From the NCBI GenBank assembly GCA_002439875.1, contig DJQB01000003.1:34496-98495 (forward strand): a stretch of 64,000 nucleotides of DNA. The letters are read 5' to 3'. The position numbers and the translations under genes were made by a program. Below the pieces are notes generated by a model. That model had not been told where the DNA came from. It saw nothing but the letters and a program-made list of their open reading frames with translations, and searched no databases. Each line of letters starts with the position of its first letter. Position 1 is the stretch's first letter. This DNA comes from Bacteroidales bacterium UBA6397 (lineage in GTDB: Bacteria; Bacteroidota; Bacteroidia; Bacteroidales; UBA932). This document shows positions 44,001 to 51,798 of this stretch, one piece after another.

Positions 44001-44024
44001 GGCGCTTCGGCAAGCTCCACGACC
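44001..44024 (+). repeat. TTCGACAAGCTC-type dispersed repeat (variant)
   Basis: GGCGCTTCGGCAAGCTCCAC then GACC, 17 bp beyond the rpoN stop. Confidence 0.55.
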
Positions 44025-44040
44025 GATGCGGCATATTCAG

Positions 44041-45453
44041 TTATAGTTCCTTGCGGAGCCGGGCCTTGGGGATGTCAAGCTGGTCACGGTACTTGGCGAT
44101 CGTGCGACGGGCAACTTTATACCCACGCTTGTTCATCTCGGCGACCAACTGGTCATCAGTCAAAGGCTTACGCTTGTCCTCAGCATCCACGCACTCCCGA
44201 AGAGCCTTCTTGAGCTCACGGGTCGAAACCTCCTCCCCGTCCTGATTCTCAAGTCCCTCGGAGAAAAAATACTTCAACGGATATATTCCGAAATGCGTCT
44301 CAATGTACTTGCTGTTCACGACACGCGAGATTGTCGAGATGTCAAAGCCTGTCCTCTCGGCAATGTCTTTCAGAACCATAGGTTTGAGATGGGACTCATC
44401 CCCGTCCATGAAATAATCATGCTGGTAGTCAATGATGGCCTTCATCGTGCTCTCCAAAGTGTTATAACGCTGTTTCAAAGCCTCCACGAACCATTTCGCC
44501 GAATCCAGTTTCTGTTTGACGAAAGTAGCCGCCTCTTTCTTCTGTCTGTCTGAAGACCCTTGCGCGTCGGCAAGAAGTTCGGCATACTTACGGTTCACCC
44601 TGATCTCAGGAATATTGAAACGAGGCATGGACAATTTCAACTCACCATCCACGATGTCCAACACAAAGTCAGGAACAATCTGCTGAGCCTGATCATTATA
44701 GGAATCATCAATCTGGCCTCCCGGAGCAGGATTCAGTTTGACAATCCTGGCCATGACAGCCTTCATCTCATCCTCGCTTAACCCAAGTTTCGAAATGATC
44801 TTCTGAAAATGACGGTTGGAGAACTCTGTGAAATAATCCGTAAGAATCGTCTCGGCGATCTGAACATCCTTGGTCTGTTTCTGAGCCCGGAGCTGAAGCA
44901 AAAGACACTCCCGCAAATCTCTGGCCCCCACCCCGGCAGGCTCAAACTCTTGAATGACCCTGAGCATCTTCAAGACCTCCTCCGGGCTTGATTCAATGTT
45001 TGCCCTGAAGGCAAGGTCATCAACAAGGCTGTCTATGTCCCTTCGGAGGTAACCGTCACTGTCCAGACTACCGATTATGAAAGCCGCCACATCATGGTCA
45101 TGCTTAGACAGATTGCGGTAGCCCAACTGCTCCATCAGACTCTGGGTGAAGCTCTCCTTCACCGAGAAAGTGTTGTACTGAGGGCGTTCGTCCTTGCCAT
45201 AATTGTTGACACGAAGCTTGTACGACGGAATCGGATCATTCTCATCGATCTCATCGATAGAGATGTCCTTAGGCTCGTCCCCATCCTCACTCTTTTCCGG
45301 TGCCGGAGAATCATCAAGCACCGGATTGTCCTCAAGCTCTGCCTTCACCTTCTGTTCCAGTTCCTGAACCGGAAGCTCAATGAGTTTGATGGTCTGAATC
45401 TGAAGCGGGGAAAGTTTCTGAGTCTGTTTGAGTTCTAGTCCTTGCTTGAGCAT
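44041..45453 (-). CDS. rpoN: RNA polymerase sigma-54 factor
   Basis: A 470-residue sigma factor that directs polymerase to -24/-12 promoters and needs AAA+ activators. Region I is Gln/Leu-rich at the N-terminus (MLKQGLELKQTQKLSPLQIQ), followed by an acidic region II (EDNPVLDDSPAPEKSEDGDE). Region III has the core-binding and DNA-binding parts. The C-terminal RpoN box ARRTIAKYRD (~448-457) is present. No activator gene is in the window. The two genes behind it in transcription order upstream (SPOR protein, lipoprotein) are spaced 3-4 nt and probably cotranscribed. Confidence 0.96.
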   Translation of the reverse strand: MLKQGLELKQTQKLSPLQIQTIKLIELPVQELEQKVKAELEDNPVLDDSPAPEKSEDGDEPKDISIDEIDENDPIPSYKLRVNNYGKDERPQYNTFSVKESFTQSLMEQLGYRNLSKHDHDVAAFIIGSLDSDGYLRRDIDSLVDDLAFRANIESSPEEVLKMLRVIQEFEPAGVGARDLRECLLLQLRAQKQTKDVQIAETILTDYFTEFSNRHFQKIISKLGLSEDEMKAVMARIVKLNPAPGGQIDDSYNDQAQQIVPDFVLDIVDGELKLSMPRFNIPEIRVNRKYAELLADAQGSSDRQKKEAATFVKQKLDSAKWFVEALKQRYNTLESTMKAIIDYQHDYFMDGDESHLKPMVLKDIAERTGFDISTISRVVNSKYIETHFGIYPLKYFFSEGLENQDGEEVSTRELKKALRECVDAEDKRKPLTDDQLVAEMNKRGYKVARRTIAKYRDQLDIPKARLRKEL

Positions 45454-45456
45454 AAT

Positions 45457-46017
45457 TTATTCTTGATTAACTGTCTCTACAGTGAATGAACGGAGCCTGT
45501 CAGCCACAGGATAACCGATAGCCTCCCTTACGATAAACGCTGTCGGGAAAGCCGCCTTGACCTGCTGAAGAAGCTGCATGGCCTCAGACTTCGTTCTGAA
45601 ATCACCAACCGTGACCCTGAAGAAGGGATTTGAATACGTCCGATATGCCGAGATTCCGGGGAACATTCCCCGAAACCGCTCCAGAGCCGTCTCGGAATCT
45701 TTCCGGGAAGTCTGCCTGTTGTCATTGAATATCCTGACACGGAAACCTGTCGATGTCCTGGACGGGTTCGCCGCGACATGCGCCTCAAAAGCATCAAGAA
45801 TGTACCTGGACTGGTGGACCGTCACGTTCGTCCCATTCGCTCCGGCGGCGGAAAGAAGCTTGAATATGTCCTTGCCAACCAATGTCGAGTCCAGGAATGC
45901 ACTCTGCCTGTAGATTATCGAGTCATTCCTTTCCCGAATGCCCTGGGCCATCATGAGACAAACAGACACCATAAAGGCCAGCGAAACGGCAAGAATCTTT
46001 CGAATCAAAATGTTCAT
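45457..46017 (-). CDS. Exported SPOR-domain protein
   Basis: A 186-residue protein with a signal peptide (ILAVSLAFMVSVCLMMAQG) but no lipobox. A middle region (DSIIYRQSAFLDSTLVGKDI) and a C-terminal SPOR-like fold (FRVRIFNDNRQTSRKDSETA ... NPFFRVTVGDFRTKSEAMQL ... AFIVREAIGYP) follow. It is probably periplasmic and may bind peptidoglycan. It sits between a lipoprotein gene and rpoN with gaps of 3-4 nt, so it is in one operon with them. Confidence 0.78.
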   Translation of the reverse strand: MNILIRKILAVSLAFMVSVCLMMAQGIRERNDSIIYRQSAFLDSTLVGKDIFKLLSAAGANGTNVTVHQSRYILDAFEAHVAANPSRTSTGFRVRIFNDNRQTSRKDSETALERFRGMFPGISAYRTYSNPFFRVTVGDFRTKSEAMQLLQQVKAAFPTAFIVREAIGYPVADRLRSFTVETVNQE

Positions 46018-46021
46018 AAAG

Positions 46022-46501
46022 CTACTCAGTCATTTTATTAAGGTCAATATTCTTGAACCTGAAAGTCTTCCCCACCCCGTTTTTGAGCTTCACCGTGGCT
46101 GTCACGTCAGTCGTGAATCCCTCAAGATTACCTTTCTTCACTATTTGCATAAGCTTCATCAAGCTCACCCCATCGCTCAGGGTCGCCGCGCAAGGCAGGT
46201 CATAAACCTTGGTGCACTTCCTGTCCACGCTTATGGTGTCCGCCGTGTAGGTCGCGAAATCCTCTCCGTTATACTTTACGGTCCCGCTGACACCCATCAC
46301 CTTGAACGCGAATGTCGGATTGTCAATTCCCACGGCAAGCACCGCATCGACCGAGCGAAGTCCTTTTAAAGAATACGACTCCAGACCGCACGAGGTCACC
46401 TTTATGTCCTTCACCTTTGACAGGCCCGAGCACCCGGAAACGACCGCGCAAGCCACCAAAGCGATAAGAAAGCCGAATATTGTTCTTTTGAACGTTTTCA
46501 T
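46022..46501 (-). CDS. Lipoprotein with LEA-type-like fold
   Basis: A 159-residue lipoprotein. The signal peptide ends in the lipobox VVSGC (Cys near residue 24). The mature part is mostly beta-strands (VDAVLAVGIDNPTFAFKVMG, VSGTVKYNGEDFATYTADTI), which resembles LEA type 2/WHy domain proteins; I infer this from pattern only. A start at 46627 is possible, but MKTFKRT at 46501 gives a proper signal peptide. A TATCTTTG box lies 19 nt upstream. Confidence 0.75.
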   Translation of the reverse strand: MKTFKRTIFGFLIALVACAVVSGCSGLSKVKDIKVTSCGLESYSLKGLRSVDAVLAVGIDNPTFAFKVMGVSGTVKYNGEDFATYTADTISVDRKCTKVYDLPCAATLSDGVSLMKLMQIVKKGNLEGFTTDVTATVKLKNGVGKTFRFKNIDLNKMTE

Positions 46502-46520
46502 TTTGTCAACACTGTTTCCA

Positions 46521-46528
46521 CAAAGATA
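46521..46528 (-). promoter_or_regulatory. -7 promoter box (TATCTTTG) of the lipoprotein-rpoN operon
   Basis: Minus strand TATCTTTG lies 19 nt before the ATG at 46501. Confidence 0.5.
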
Positions 46529-46638
46529 ATGATTTTTCCATAATAGTGAGACGGATGCTGCCAATTCAAGGTATTCATTAAAACGGGCCGCGACAGATTT
46601 GGTGAAAATCACCAAGCAATTATTCAAGGATTATTATC

Positions 46639-46646
46639 TATCTTTG
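46639..46646 (+). promoter_or_regulatory. -7 promoter box (TATCTTTG) of miaB
   Basis: TATCTTTG lies 19 nt before the ATG at 46666. Confidence 0.55.
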
Positions 46647-46665
46647 CAAAAGACAGTTATTACGA

Positions 46666-47988
46666 ATGAGCAAAAAGATTTACATAGAGACTTATGGTTG
46701 CCAGATGAATGTCGGCGACTCCGAGGTGATTTTCTCGATTCTCGGGAAAGAAGGTTATGAACGTACCGAATCAATGGACGATGCTGACGTCATCCTCGCC
46801 AACACCTGCTCGGTCAGGGACAACGCCGAACAAAGAATCTGGGGACGCATCGAGGTGTTCCACAAACAGAAGGAAAAGAGATCCGGCGTGGTCGTAGGGA
46901 TTGTGGGATGTATGGCTGAAAGACTGAAAGACAAGCTTCTGGACACCCACAAAGTGGATCTTGTAGCAGGTCCGGATTCCTATAGGACACTTCCGGCCTT
47001 GCTGCGGGACATCGCTCCTGACAAGCCACAGATCAATGTGATGCTGTCCCACGAGGAAACCTATGCCGACATCGTGCCGGTCAGGACAGACAGGAACGGA
47101 GTCTCTGCCTTCATCTCGATCATGAGGGGGTGCAACAATGTCTGCTCGTACTGCGTCGTGCCTTACACCAGAGGAGCGGAAAGGAGCAGGGATCCCCGGT
47201 CGATTGTGGATGAAGCCCGTGATGTCTTCGGAAAAGGGTACAAGGAAGTGACTCTGTTGGGGCAGAACGTGGACTCCTACAATTGGAGGCCGGACGACGG
47301 TGAATGCTGTGATTTCCCGAAACTGCTGGAGATGGTCGCAAAGATCAGCCCGGAGCTGAGAGTGCGTTTCGCCACCAATCATCCCAAGGACATCAGCGAC
47401 GAGCTGATCGAGATGATGGCAAGATATGACAACATCTGCAATCATATTCATTTGCCGGTCCAGTCGGGCAGCGACCGGATTCTGGAGAAGATGAGGAGGC
47501 ATTACACAGCTGAGTGGTATCTTGAGCGGGTGGCCAGGATCCGTGAGGTTCTGCCAGGGTGCGGAATCACGACGGACATCATCGCCGGATTCTGCTCAGA
47601 GACAGAGGAAGATCACCGGCAGACACTTGAGTTGTTCCGTAAGGTCGGCTTCGACTATGCCTACATGTTCTACTACTCCGAAAGGCCTGGGACGCTCGCC
47701 GCAAGGCACTATCCGGACGATGTTCCGCTCGATGTCAAGACCAGAAGGCTGAACGAAATCATAGCCCTTCAGAACGAATTGAGTCTCAAGAGCAATCAAA
47801 GTGACATCGGTAAGACGTTCAAGGTTCTCGTGGAGGGGCCATCGAAGAAGAACCCGGAGGAGTTATGCGGACGTTCCGGCAGCGACAAGATGTGCGTTTT
47901 CCCAGGAGGCGGACACAAGGCCGGGGACTACGTGAATGTCAAAGTCCTTTCCTGCACGTCAGCGACACTCATCGGAGAGATAGTCTGA
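46666..47988 (+). CDS. miaB: tRNA-2-methylthio-N6-dimethylallyladenosine synthase
   Basis: A 440-residue radical-SAM methylthiotransferase that adds a methylthio group to i6A37 in tRNAs reading UNN codons. The N-terminal UPF0004 cluster cysteines are Cys12, Cys48 and Cys82. The radical-SAM cluster is Cys156, Cys160 and Cys163 in RGCNNVCSYCVVPYTRG. A C-terminal TRAM domain (KTFKVLVEGPSKKNPEELCG) completes the family architecture. It overlaps no neighbour, and cls starts 6 nt later, so the pair is probably one transcript. Confidence 0.96.
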   Translation: MSKKIYIETYGCQMNVGDSEVIFSILGKEGYERTESMDDADVILANTCSVRDNAEQRIWGRIEVFHKQKEKRSGVVVGIVGCMAERLKDKLLDTHKVDLVAGPDSYRTLPALLRDIAPDKPQINVMLSHEETYADIVPVRTDRNGVSAFISIMRGCNNVCSYCVVPYTRGAERSRDPRSIVDEARDVFGKGYKEVTLLGQNVDSYNWRPDDGECCDFPKLLEMVAKISPELRVRFATNHPKDISDELIEMMARYDNICNHIHLPVQSGSDRILEKMRRHYTAEWYLERVARIREVLPGCGITTDIIAGFCSETEEDHRQTLELFRKVGFDYAYMFYYSERPGTLAARHYPDDVPLDVKTRRLNEIIALQNELSLKSNQSDIGKTFKVLVEGPSKKNPEELCGRSGSDKMCVFPGGGHKAGDYVNVKVLSCTSATLIGEIV

Positions 47989-47994
47989 TTGAAT

Positions 47995-49533
47995 ATGCTG
48001 CAGTGGATTCTCACAGGACTCTATGTTCTCTTGATCATCAGCGTCTTCACTGTCATTCTGGTTGACAAGGGGGACTCCGGAAGAAAGTTCGCATGGCTGC
48101 TGATCATAGCCGTGCTTCCAGTCATCGGCCTCGCATTGTACCTGATGTTCGGAATCAACTACCGGCATCACTGGATCTTTAACCGGAGGCACCAGAGGTA
48201 CCGAGACATCTTTGAATCAGGCTCCACGCCCGAGTTGGACAGAATCCTCTTCGGACATGAAAACGAGTCGAAAGTCCGTGAGGAGTTCAGACCGTTAGCC
48301 AGACTTTTAGGGGCCGACCACTACCCCTCCGTCACATCGGGCAATGACGTGGAGATCATCACTAACGGGCAGCGGAAGTTCGACCTGCTACGCGAAGACA
48401 TTCTGACGGCCAAGGAATCCATTCACATTGAATATTTTCATTTCGGTAACGACAAGGGCAGCAAGGCCATCAAGCGGCTTCTGATGCAGAAGGCGCGGGA
48501 AGGGGTTAAGGTTCGTTTTCTGTATGAGAACATAGCCAATTTCCCGATCGCCTCCGCCTACTACAACGACATGAGAAAAGCCGGTGTCGAGGTGGTCAAA
48601 TTCACCAACCCAAGAATGCATGTGCTGGATCTGGCGACAAAGCTCAACTACCGGAATCACAGAAAGATAGTCGTGATTGACGGAAAAATCGGTTACACTG
48701 GAGGAATGAACATCAACGACCATTATTTCCGCTTGTGGAGGGACACACACATGCGCATCACAGGAAATGCTGTGGCTGTGCTCCAGTACACATTCCTGGA
48801 CTCCTGGCTGACTGGCGGCGGCACGTTTGACAAGCCAATGATTGAGTTCTATCCGATGGCGAAGAAACCGCTCACTGATCCTGTCGAAGTGACGGCACAA
48901 GGTTCTCTGATCTTGAACAATGCCGCTTCGACAAGTTCTGCGACCAGAGAGATAGACTTCCACGCCACCCACCCGACCCTGAAAGACAAACTGATCCAGA
49001 TTGTCCCTGACGAGCCTGACCTCCCTCTCCCGATCCTCCAGTTGAGTTACGAATGGGCGCTCCAGCACGCAAAGAGGTACATCTACCTCCAGACTCCGTA
49101 TTTCGTTCCAACCGAGCCTGTTATGGACGCACTCAAGACCGCCGCACTCTGCGGGGTGGATGTGCGCCTGATGCTCCCGGAGGTGGCCGACAATCCGCTG
49201 ATGCGCCCGGCCAACCGGGCCTACTACGAAGAAGTCCTGCAAGCCGGAGTAAGAATATTCCTGCGCCAGGGAGAGTTCATCCACGCCAAGACTTTCGTCT
49301 GCGATGACTACCTCTCCAGCATCGGCTCCGCCAACCTGGACTTCCGCAGCTTCGCCATAAACTACGAGGTCAATTCCTACATCTACGACGAGGAGACCGC
49401 GCTGATGAACAAGGGGATATTCCTGTACGACCTCCGCCAGTGCCGCGAGCTGACCATTGAGGAATGGGATCAGCGCCCATGGCACTCCCGTCTCCTCGAA
49501 AGTCTGATGCGCCTCTTCGCCCCGCTGCTGTAA
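47995..49533 (+). CDS. cls: Cardiolipin synthase, with repeat-encoded insert
   Basis: A 512-residue inner membrane phospholipase-D-type enzyme that joins two phosphatidylglycerols. Two N-terminal helices (~residues 3-23, 33-53) precede the catalytic domains. HKD1 is His222-Lys224-Asp229 (NHRKIVVIDGKIGYTGG) and HKD2 is His430-Lys432-Asp437 (FIHAKTFVCDDYLSSIGSAN). Between them, residues ~293-317 (LTDPVEVTAQG ... NAASTSSAT) come from an inverted pair of the dispersed TTCGACAAG repeat and keep the frame open in what is normally a linker. The start at 47995 is preferred over a TTG six bases upstream. Confidence 0.93.
   Translation: MLQWILTGLYVLLIISVFTVILVDKGDSGRKFAWLLIIAVLPVIGLALYLMFGINYRHHWIFNRRHQRYRDIFESGSTPELDRILFGHENESKVREEFRPLARLLGADHYPSVTSGNDVEIITNGQRKFDLLREDILTAKESIHIEYFHFGNDKGSKAIKRLLMQKAREGVKVRFLYENIANFPIASAYYNDMRKAGVEVVKFTNPRMHVLDLATKLNYRNHRKIVVIDGKIGYTGGMNINDHYFRLWRDTHMRITGNAVAVLQYTFLDSWLTGGGTFDKPMIEFYPMAKKPLTDPVEVTAQGSLILNNAASTSSATREIDFHATHPTLKDKLIQIVPDEPDLPLPILQLSYEWALQHAKRYIYLQTPYFVPTEPVMDALKTAALCGVDVRLMLPEVADNPLMRPANRAYYEEVLQAGVRIFLRQGEFIHAKTFVCDDYLSSIGSANLDFRSFAINYEVNSYIYDEETALMNKGIFLYDLRQCRELTIEEWDQRPWHSRLLESLMRLFAPLL
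48871..48945. repeat. Inverted pair of the TTCGACAAG repeat inside cls
   Basis: CTCACTGATCCTGTCGAAGT (from 48871) and, in opposite orientation, GCCGCTTCGACAAGTTCTGC (from 48922) bound a ~75-bp in-frame element within the cls linker. It has the same organisation as the pair at 24504-24597. Confidence 0.75.
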
Positions 49534-49586
49534 AGCTCAGACATTATTGTCTAAAGCCGAGCCATGAAGTGTCAAGATGAATCATA

Positions 49587-49617
49587 TTGATAATTTCCAT
49601 AATAATGATTAAGTTTG
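49587..49617 (+). promoter_or_regulatory. Promoter of the DUF3791-DUF3990 module
   Basis: TTG (49587-49589), 20 nt, then TAAGTTTG (49610-49617); the first ATG is 16 nt downstream. Confidence 0.6.
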
Positions 49618-49633
49618 CGATAACTGAGAGATT

Positions 49634-49861
49634 ATGAGCCAAAAAGAACGGGCAACGGAATTTGTGGTGTTCTGCATCGAGAATCTTGCGGATCGCTTAG
49701 GTGTGTCTGGTTCCACAATATTCAACAAATTGAACAACATAGGAGCGATCTCCGGTTTCCTTTATCCAAGTTACGAAGCCCTACATACCCAAAGTAAGGA
49801 TTACATTCTTGATGAGATCCAAACCTATATAGCCCGCCATAACATAAACGTAAAACTATGA
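49634..49861 (+). CDS. DUF3791 small protein
   Basis: A 75-residue protein with the DUF3791 pattern: EFVVFCIENLADRLGVSGST, then YPSYEALHTQSKDYILDEIQ. Proteins of this family are nearly always encoded next to DUF3990 genes, as here. It overlaps the DUF3990 start by 4 nt (ATGA). A role as antitoxin or accessory partner is inferred from the arrangement, not shown. The module is visibly more AT-rich than flanking miaB/cls, which suggests horizontal acquisition. Confidence 0.8.
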   Translation: MSQKERATEFVVFCIENLADRLGVSGSTIFNKLNNIGAISGFLYPSYEALHTQSKDYILDEIQTYIARHNINVKL

Positions 49862-50352
49862 AAGTATTTCACGGCTCAACATCAATAATTGACAAACCGC
49901 TTGCCAATGCTGGCCGGAATCATCTTGACTTCGGCAAAGGATTCTATCTGACAGATTTGGAGGATCCGGCCGTATCTTGGGCATCAAGACCTTTGAACCA
50001 AGGCAAACGAAAATATCTCAATATCTACGAACTGGATTTTGATGCTATAGTAAACGCTGGTTATAGCTGCCTTCATTTTAATGAATATAACGCCGAATGG
50101 CTGCATTTTGTGATTTCCAACAGAAAAGGTGGATCTGACTGGAAACAGTTTGTCATTGTGGAAGGCGGGATTGCTAACGATAGGATATTCAATACAATCG
50201 AGCTGTACTCCTCTGGTTTGATTTCTGAAATGGAGGCTCTTCAAAGGCTGGTTTATGAAAAGCCAAACAATCAAATCTGCATTCTTAACCAAGACATTAT
50301 CGATAATTACTTGACATTTGTCGAAGCACGTGAAATAAAGGAGGAAGAATAA
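49858..50352 (+). CDS. DUF3990 protein, predicted ADP-ribosyltransferase-like
   Basis: A 164-residue soluble protein. Features consistent with an ADP-ribosyltransferase fold are His5 in VFHGST near the N-terminus, DFGKGFYLTDLEDPAVSWA (Tyr30), NRKGGSDWKQFVIVEGGIAN and the conserved NQICILNQDIIDNY end. DUF3990 is placed among ART-like families; catalytic activity and target are unknown. It is flanked by DUF3791-type genes with overlapping ends (ATGA upstream, TAATG downstream). This looks like a compact toxin/antitoxin-style operon, but that is inference. Confidence 0.8.
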   Translation: MKVFHGSTSIIDKPLANAGRNHLDFGKGFYLTDLEDPAVSWASRPLNQGKRKYLNIYELDFDAIVNAGYSCLHFNEYNAEWLHFVISNRKGGSDWKQFVIVEGGIANDRIFNTIELYSSGLISEMEALQRLVYEKPNNQICILNQDIIDNYLTFVEAREIKEEE

Positions 50353-50573
50353 TGACTGGAAATCCTTTGATAAATGAGACCCTGCTTCAAATGAAATACG
50401 CCAGAGTCATTTCACTTTTAGCGAAAAGGTTAAATATCCCCGAGGAAAATGCGATGGCCATTTTCTATAATTCAAAGACATACAGTTATCTCAACGACTC
50501 AAGAAATGGTCTTCAAAATCTGAGTGACGCCTTTCTGGTTGATGAGATCCTCCAAGAATCGTCCGCAAACTGA
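50352..50573 (+). CDS. Second small DUF3791-like protein
   Basis: A 73-residue protein. The order of features resembles the first DUF3791 protein: an N-terminal helix (LLQMKYARVISLLAKRLNIP), a short turn, then NAMAIFYNSKTYSYLNDSRN and a LVDEILQE end. Homology is weaker, so this is a family-level guess. It begins in a TAATG overlap with the DUF3990 stop and closes the operon. Confidence 0.65.
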   Translation: MTGNPLINETLLQMKYARVISLLAKRLNIPEENAMAIFYNSKTYSYLNDSRNGLQNLSDAFLVDEILQESSAN

Positions 50574-51030
50574 AACTGGGCTATAAGATTTAAGGAATCC
50601 TATCCCCTCAAGTAAAGACCCGTATTCAGAAAATAAAAACGGAATTATGCACTTTAGGCTTGCGCCTCCCCCCTCTCCGGTAACACTTTCGGCCTCTTTC
50701 GCTCCTCAATAGTGCAATCCGCACTCTTGGGAAACGTTTTCCCAATTTTTTGTCTCCCGATGGTGCCGTCGCGCACTTTCAGGCGACATTATTTCCCTTT
50801 TTCGCTACAGCAAGGCTATTCAGCATCAGCCCGAAGACCTATGCCGCACTCTAGGGAGAAGCATATCTGCCTCTTTTTGTTTCCGGAGATTGTCTGGCGG
50901 CGTTTTGGGTAACGTTTGTCCTCATATTTATTCTTGCGCCAGAATTTGTAAAAATGAGTGAAAACTCAGACATCAATCGGATTCCATAGGCCGTTTCAAG
51001 GAGTAGATTATTAAGAAATAATATTATATT

Positions 51031-51192
51031 TGTAACAATTCAATCCCTATGGATAGAAACGAACGTATTGATGAAAACGATTCCGCATTATCTTGTTCCA
51101 AGGATGCAAAGTTCGGGTATTTCAGCAAATGCAATCTTTCACGTCAAACAAAAGAATCAATCTTCAGGCGGTTTGGTATGGGTATAGTCTGA
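51031..51192 (+). CDS. Small ORF with promoter box and overlapping hairpin
   Basis: TATATTTG (near 51025-51032) precedes an ATG at 51049. The ORF runs 47 codons (MDRNERIDENDSALSCSKDA ... RFGMGIV) to a TGA at 51190-51192. That stop is the first three bases of a TGACGGT/ACCGTCA hairpin followed by TTAAAAAT, like an intrinsic terminator. I do not recognise the peptide. Promoter, ORF and terminator together make it a possible small gene, or the transcript could be a non-coding RNA. The given range includes the promoter box. Confidence 0.3.
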   Translation, partial: CNNSIPMDRNERIDENDSALSCSKDAKFGYFSKCNLSRQTKESIFRRFGMGIV

Positions 51193-51384
51193 CGGTTCTA
51201 TCGACCGTCATTAAAAATCGTAAGCGACTCGGGGATTCAGTTAGAGAATGACAAAATGTTGTCGCCTCAAAGAAAGACTTAAAGGCGAATGTGAAATAAG
51301 ATACGGTGAAAAACCGTGGCGCATAAATAGTTAATTATAAGCACACTGAACATTGTCCTAGTGCTGAATATCTCATCAGGACAA
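51190..51384 (+). ncRNA. Candidate structured RNA: four successive hairpins
   Basis: TGACGGT/ACCGTCA (51190-51210), TCGCCT/AGGCGA (51262-51288), ACGGT/ACCGT with an A-rich loop (51303-51317) and TTGTCCT/AGGACAA (51353-51384). No ORF crosses them. I know no named RNA family that fits; the call rests on hairpin density only. Confidence 0.25.
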
Positions 51385-51607
51385 CGTTTATTTTATTGAT
51401 ATAAAAGCATTTGTCTGCCACTTGCTCAAAATCAACGAGTGTCGGCCAAGGCGATGATTTTCAATAGAATAGGCATCGGTCTTCAGATGAATCTAGCCAA
51501 TGACAACATCCTAAGACATTAACTATCAGATGTTAATATCCCACGACACACCTATTATCAGGATGGCCATACCATCAACGCCAAAGGATTCCAGCGAAGC
51601 CTCACAT

Positions 51608-51676
51608 AGCCAAAGCGAAGTCTCCACCCAAAATTTTGGTAACGTGCAAAATTTTGGGTGGAGACTTTGTTTGGCT
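51608..51676. repeat. Long hairpin with GTAACGTG loop, copy 2
   Basis: A 21-bp perfect stem (51618-51638 with 51647-51667), extended by AGCCAAA/TTTGGCT, around the loop GTAACGTG (51639-51646). The loop and its AAATTTT-type flanks are shared with 33605-33667. It lies 123 bp beyond the end of the fibre operon. Confidence 0.8.
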
Positions 51677-51688
51677 TTATCTCTTGAA

Positions 51689-51713
51689 GGTCACTTCGAC
51701 AAGCTCAGTGACC
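51689..51713 (+). repeat. TTCGACAAGCTC dispersed repeat, consensus copy
   Basis: 25 bp with self-complementary ends: GGTCACT, TCGACAAGCTC, AGTGACC. It follows the GTAACGTG hairpin by 12 bp. Confidence 0.8.
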
Positions 51714-51750
51714 GAAAAGGTCGGATGCCGCATCTGGTCAAATAGGTTCC

Positions 51751-51776
51751 GGTACACTTCGACAAGCTCAGTGACC
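51751..51776 (+). repeat. TTCGACAAGCTC dispersed repeat, second tandem copy
   Basis: GGTACACTTCGACAAGCTCA then GTGACC, 62 bp from the first copy and in the same orientation. Confidence 0.8.
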
Positions 51777-51798
51777 GGATGGGACGACGCTCAGGAAA

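Larger units (their letters stand above)
50574..51798. other. Repeat-rich, mostly non-coding accessory region
   Basis: About 1.2 kb without a sizeable credible gene. It has imperfect GCACTYT-GG units at roughly 50648, 50718, 50774 and 50842, a promoter box with a 47-codon ORF (51049-51192), a run of four hairpins (51190-51384), a segment resembling 25349-25398, the GTAACGTG hairpin (51608-51676) and two dispersed repeats. It is probably remnants of mobile DNA. Confidence 0.55.

Noticed and set aside
50641..50900. CRISPR-like array of GCACTYT-GG units
   Set aside because: Units are short, imperfect and unevenly spaced (about 56-70 bp), and no cas gene is near. It is at most a degenerate repeat.
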